Assembly: GCA_965116395.1 (NCBI GenBank)
Contig: OZ220684.1
Location: forward strand, 3,348,001 to 3,412,000
DNA from: Bin5 sp965116395
GTDB lineage: Bacteria > Chloroflexota > Anaerolineae > Caldilineales > Caldilineaceae
DNA length: 64,000 nucleotides
Reading direction: 5' to 3'
Made by a program: the position numbers and the translations under genes. Under the pieces are notes generated by a model, which was given only the letters and a program-made list of their open reading frames with translations, ran no database searches and was not told where the DNA came from. How positions within the stretch are numbered: position 1 is the first letter of the stretch; each line of letters opens with the position of its first letter. This document shows, piece by piece, positions 61,687-64,000 of the stretch.

Positions 61687-62298
61687 ATGCAGATCCTGAT
61701 TACTTCGGCCAGGCATGAACGCTGCGCCGCTTTGGCAGATTACTTGGCCCAGTTCCACGAGATAAGGCTGACCGAACGGGCGCATGTGGAGACGGCGCAC
61801 GAGTTTGTCCTATCCGCGCTGGGGCACGACCGCTCGACAAACCTGCTCACACGCGGGATGGACGCCATCATCCATGCCGTAGAGCCCCTCCTGGACGAGG
61901 ACGTGACCGCACAGCTCGATGCCGCCACTCGCTGCACATACAACCTGCTGATGGCCGCCGCCCAAGAGGGCGTATCCCAGGTTGTTCTGCTAAGCACGCT
62001 CGAACTCATGGCAGACTATCCCTCCGGCTTTCGCGTCCAAGAGACCTGGCGGCCTCTGCCTCGCACGCAGCCGCCCACGCTCACCAAACACCTTGCCGAG
62101 CAAATCAGCCGCGAATTCGCCCGCGAAGGCAGTTTGGGAATCAATATCCTGCGCTTGGGAGAAGCGTCCAACGATACCGTCGCAGTCGCCGTCGGCGAGG
62201 CACTCGCTGAGCCCGCCTTGCTCGCCGCCAAGCACAGGTCCCGCGAAGAAGGCGGCGCTGAAGCCTGGTCGATTACACACATAGGGGAAAGAGCATAA
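61687..62298 (+). CDS. Short NAD(P)-epimerase-like protein
   Basis: This 203-residue protein has the middle and C-terminal layout of an NAD-dependent epimerase. It begins MQILITSARHERCAALADYL, where the usual glycine-rich nucleotide loop is replaced by a TSARH stretch, so cofactor binding may be lost or altered. The segment VVLLSTLELMADYPSGFRVQ fits the strand before the catalytic Tyr, which is not obvious. AAGGAG lies upstream of the ATG. It overlaps the next epimerase gene by one base. Confidence 0.65.
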   Translation: MQILITSARHERCAALADYLAQFHEIRLTERAHVETAHEFVLSALGHDRSTNLLTRGMDAIIHAVEPLLDEDVTAQLDAATRCTYNLLMAAAQEGVSQVVLLSTLELMADYPSGFRVQETWRPLPRTQPPTLTKHLAEQISREFAREGSLGINILRLGEASNDTVAVAVGEALAEPALLAAKHRSREEGGAEAWSITHIGERA

Positions 62299-63023
62299 TG
62301 AACGTACTCATTCTCGGCGGCGCAGGCATGCTGGGCCCCTATGTGGCCCGCGAATTAGCGCCCGCCCACAACCTGCGCATTACCGACATCAACCCGCCGC
62401 AAGAGGATCTTCCAGGGGAGTTTCTCCTGCTCGACGCCTCCGACCTGGACGGCGTCGTCGCCGCGGCCGCAGGCATGGACGCCATCCTCAATCTTTCCGT
62501 CCTTCGCCGCCACCGCCAAACTGCCTGGGATGTCAGCACCCGCGGCTGCTATAACATGATGCAGGCCGCAGTCACCCACGGTATCCGCCGCGTCATCAAC
62601 ACCGGGCCGCACTACACCGTCGCCGGACGCCATATCACCGAAATTCATGATTTCGACATCGGCCCCGACATCCCGCCCCAACCAGGGACTAACCTCTACG
62701 CTCTGACCAAGTGCATTGGGCTGGAAATCTGTCGCGTATTCACCCAGCATCACGACATCAGCGTACAGCACTACCTGTTCTACAATTTCAAAGACCCGGC
62801 GGCAATCCAACCCGGCGAACGCTACGCGCCCTACGTCATCTCCTGGGAAAACGCGGCCGAAGCCTTCACCCTCGGGCTTGAAATCGATCTCGACGCGCTG
62901 CCATCCCGCAATGAAGTCTTCTACGTCTTCGCCGACATGCCCCACGGCAAATTCAGCAACGAGAAGGCGAAACGTATCCTCGGCTTCAAACCTCGCCAGG
63001 ACGTGGAGATTCTTTGGAAATAG
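62298..63023 (+). CDS. NAD(P)-dependent epimerase/dehydratase-like protein
   Basis: This 241-residue extended short-chain dehydrogenase has a clear nucleotide loop (VLILGGAGMLGPYVARELA), the YALTKCIGLEI catalytic Tyr-x3-Lys, and a shortened C-terminal domain. It probably modifies a nucleotide sugar or related substrate. It is coupled to the preceding epimerase-like gene by a TAATG overlap, which suggests the two form a heteromer or act in sequence. The stop lies 14 bp before a large tandem repeat. Confidence 0.82.
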   Translation: MNVLILGGAGMLGPYVARELAPAHNLRITDINPPQEDLPGEFLLLDASDLDGVVAAAAGMDAILNLSVLRRHRQTAWDVSTRGCYNMMQAAVTHGIRRVINTGPHYTVAGRHITEIHDFDIGPDIPPQPGTNLYALTKCIGLEICRVFTQHHDISVQHYLFYNFKDPAAIQPGERYAPYVISWENAAEAFTLGLEIDLDALPSRNEVFYVFADMPHGKFSNEKAKRILGFKPRQDVEILWK

Positions 63024-63037
63024 AGTGACGTCCAATC

Positions 63038-63970
63038 GGACACAGATGCAGCAGGCGATAATTGTACAATATCTGTGCAAATATTGGAGGGTCCCTGCGA
63101 AAGAAGACGCAGTTGGTTGCCTTCAATATTCGCCTGTGTACAGCCTGGGGCTCCCCTGCGGACGCAGGTGCAGCCGGTGAAAATTACACATCGACTGTGT
63201 AATTACTGAGAGGTCCCAGCGCAAGAAGATGCGGTCTGGTGCCTTCAATATTCACCTGTGTATAGCCTGAGGCTTCCCTGCGGACGCAAATGCAGCCGGT
63301 GAAAATTGCACATCGACTGTGTAATTCTTGAGGGTGGTCCCAGCGCAGGAAGATGCAGTCTGGTGCCTTCAATATTCGCCTCTGAATAGCCTGAGGCTTC
63401 TCTGCGGACGCAAATGCAGCCGGTGAAAATTGCACATCGACTGTCCAATTATTGAGGGGTCCCAGCGGAAGAAGCGGCAGTCGGTGGCATTCAATATTCA
63501 CCTGTGTATAGGCTGAGGCTTCTCTGCGGACGCAAATGCAGCCGGTGAAAATTGCACATCGACTGTGCAATTATTGAGGGGTTCCCGCGCAAGAAGATGC
63601 AGTCTGTTGCCTTCAATATTCGCCTGTGAATAGCATGAGGCTCCCCTGCGGACGCAAATGCAGCCGGTGAAAAGTGCACATCGACTGTGCAATTTTTGAG
63701 GGGTCCCCGCGCAAGAAGATGCAGTCTGTTGCCTTCAATATTCGCCTGTGTATAGCCTGAGGCTCCCCTGCAGACGCAGGTGCAGCCGGTGAAAAGTGCA
63801 CATCGACTGTGTAATTTTTGGGACGTCCCAGCGCAAGAAGATGTAGTCAGTTGCCTTCAATATTCGCCTGTGTATAGCCTGAGGCTCCCCTGCGGACGCA
63901 GGTGCAACCGGTGAAAATTGCACATCGACTGCATAATTCTTGGGACGTCCCAGAAGAAGTAGATGCAACT
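63038..63970. repeat. 122-bp minisatellite with conserved hairpin units
   Basis: About 7.6 tandem units of 122 bp (one of 124) fill the end of the window. The phase mark TTCAATATTC occurs at 63122, 63244, 63368, 63490, 63612, 63734 and 63856. Each unit contains a stem-loop of the type AATTGCACA-TCGAC-TGTGCAATT, where both arms vary between units. The period is not a multiple of three, so minus-strand open frames through it change frame at each unit and are not genes. It is unlike a CRISPR, since the whole unit is repeated. The array reaches nearly to the window end. Confidence 0.92.
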
Positions 63971-64000
63971 CCAAGAACCGCGAACTATGTGGCAAAATGA

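Noticed and set aside
63038..63970. CRISPR array or coding repeat in the terminal tandem units
   Set aside because: Whole 122-bp units repeat with no short constant repeat separated by unique spacers. The period is not divisible by three and open frames through it shift at each unit, so neither CRISPR nor a repeat protein fits.

Overview
The window is about 64 kb of moderately GC-rich bacterial chromosome, dense in ABC importers. Tat-type lipoprotein solute-binding proteins, an MDR dehydrogenase with a sugar-isomerase-like protein, three phytanoyl-CoA dioxygenases, a VanZ-like protein, a LarA-type racemase and frequent GTG/TTG starts together suggest a heterotrophic Chloroflexota (Caldilinea/Anaerolinea-like, perhaps host- or particle-associated). 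That assignment is inference from gene content: no rRNA or other phylogenetic marker was seen. No tRNA, rRNA or CRISPR array was found.

Layout. 0.1-4.2 kb: sugar ABC importer 1 (binding protein, two permeases), then a VanZ-like protein. 4.2-10.1 kb (minus strand): a PhyH dioxygenase, a lipoprotein, an IS3 orfA relic, an MDR dehydrogenase plus sugar-isomerase-like protein, and a membrane protein. 10.1-16.7 kb: tandem PhyH paralogs, an HD protein, a LarA-like protein, and an AAA ATPase/DUF4276 pair resembling a defence module. 17.2-22.7 kb: a peptide importer (binding protein and both permeases) interrupted by a roughly 1-kb insertion carrying a mazEF-like pair, followed by a second toxin-antitoxin pair that is itself split by a miniature transposon. 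22.9-32.3 kb: a ribose-type sugar importer followed by an oxidoreductase, a TIM-barrel isomerase, a serine beta-lactamase-like hydrolase and an N-acyl-D-amino-acid deacylase. 32.4-37.6 kb: a DUF1992 protein, two CPBP membrane proteases, argininosuccinate lyase and an XRE regulator. 38.5-40.7 kb: the two peptide-importer ATPases with their own promoter. 41.5-45.7 kb: an unknown protein, a cell-wall amidase, a RodZ-like protein and a metallophosphoesterase. 46.0-49.8 kb: sugar importer 3. 49.8-50.4 kb: a DUF6883/DUF4926 pair. 50.7-63.0 kb: an ABC exporter, transketolase, a DUF6391-like protein, DNA polymerase III delta, a catalytically dead M16 protein, an ABC-2 exporter with a DUF3500 lipoprotein, and two NAD-epimerase-like proteins. 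63.0-64.0 kb: a 122-bp minisatellite.

How it fits together. Three importers lack an ATPase beside their membrane genes. The peptide system probably uses the ATPases at 38.6-40.7 kb, and the two MalFG-type sugar systems probably share an ATPase encoded outside the window. In all three, a strong hairpin lies between the binding-protein gene and the first permease, consistent with making more binding protein than permease.

Mobile DNA. The most notable structure is a family of 286-307 bp miniature elements: four full-length copies with GTAA-starting terminal inverted repeats, three of them with perfect 8-bp target duplications and the fourth with an imperfect one. This is the signature of IS66-family transposition, and several copies sit inside operons. 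The other notable structures are a 48-bp exact duplication flanking the mazEF insertion and the 122-bp terminal array, whose hairpin stem varies in a partly compensatory way.
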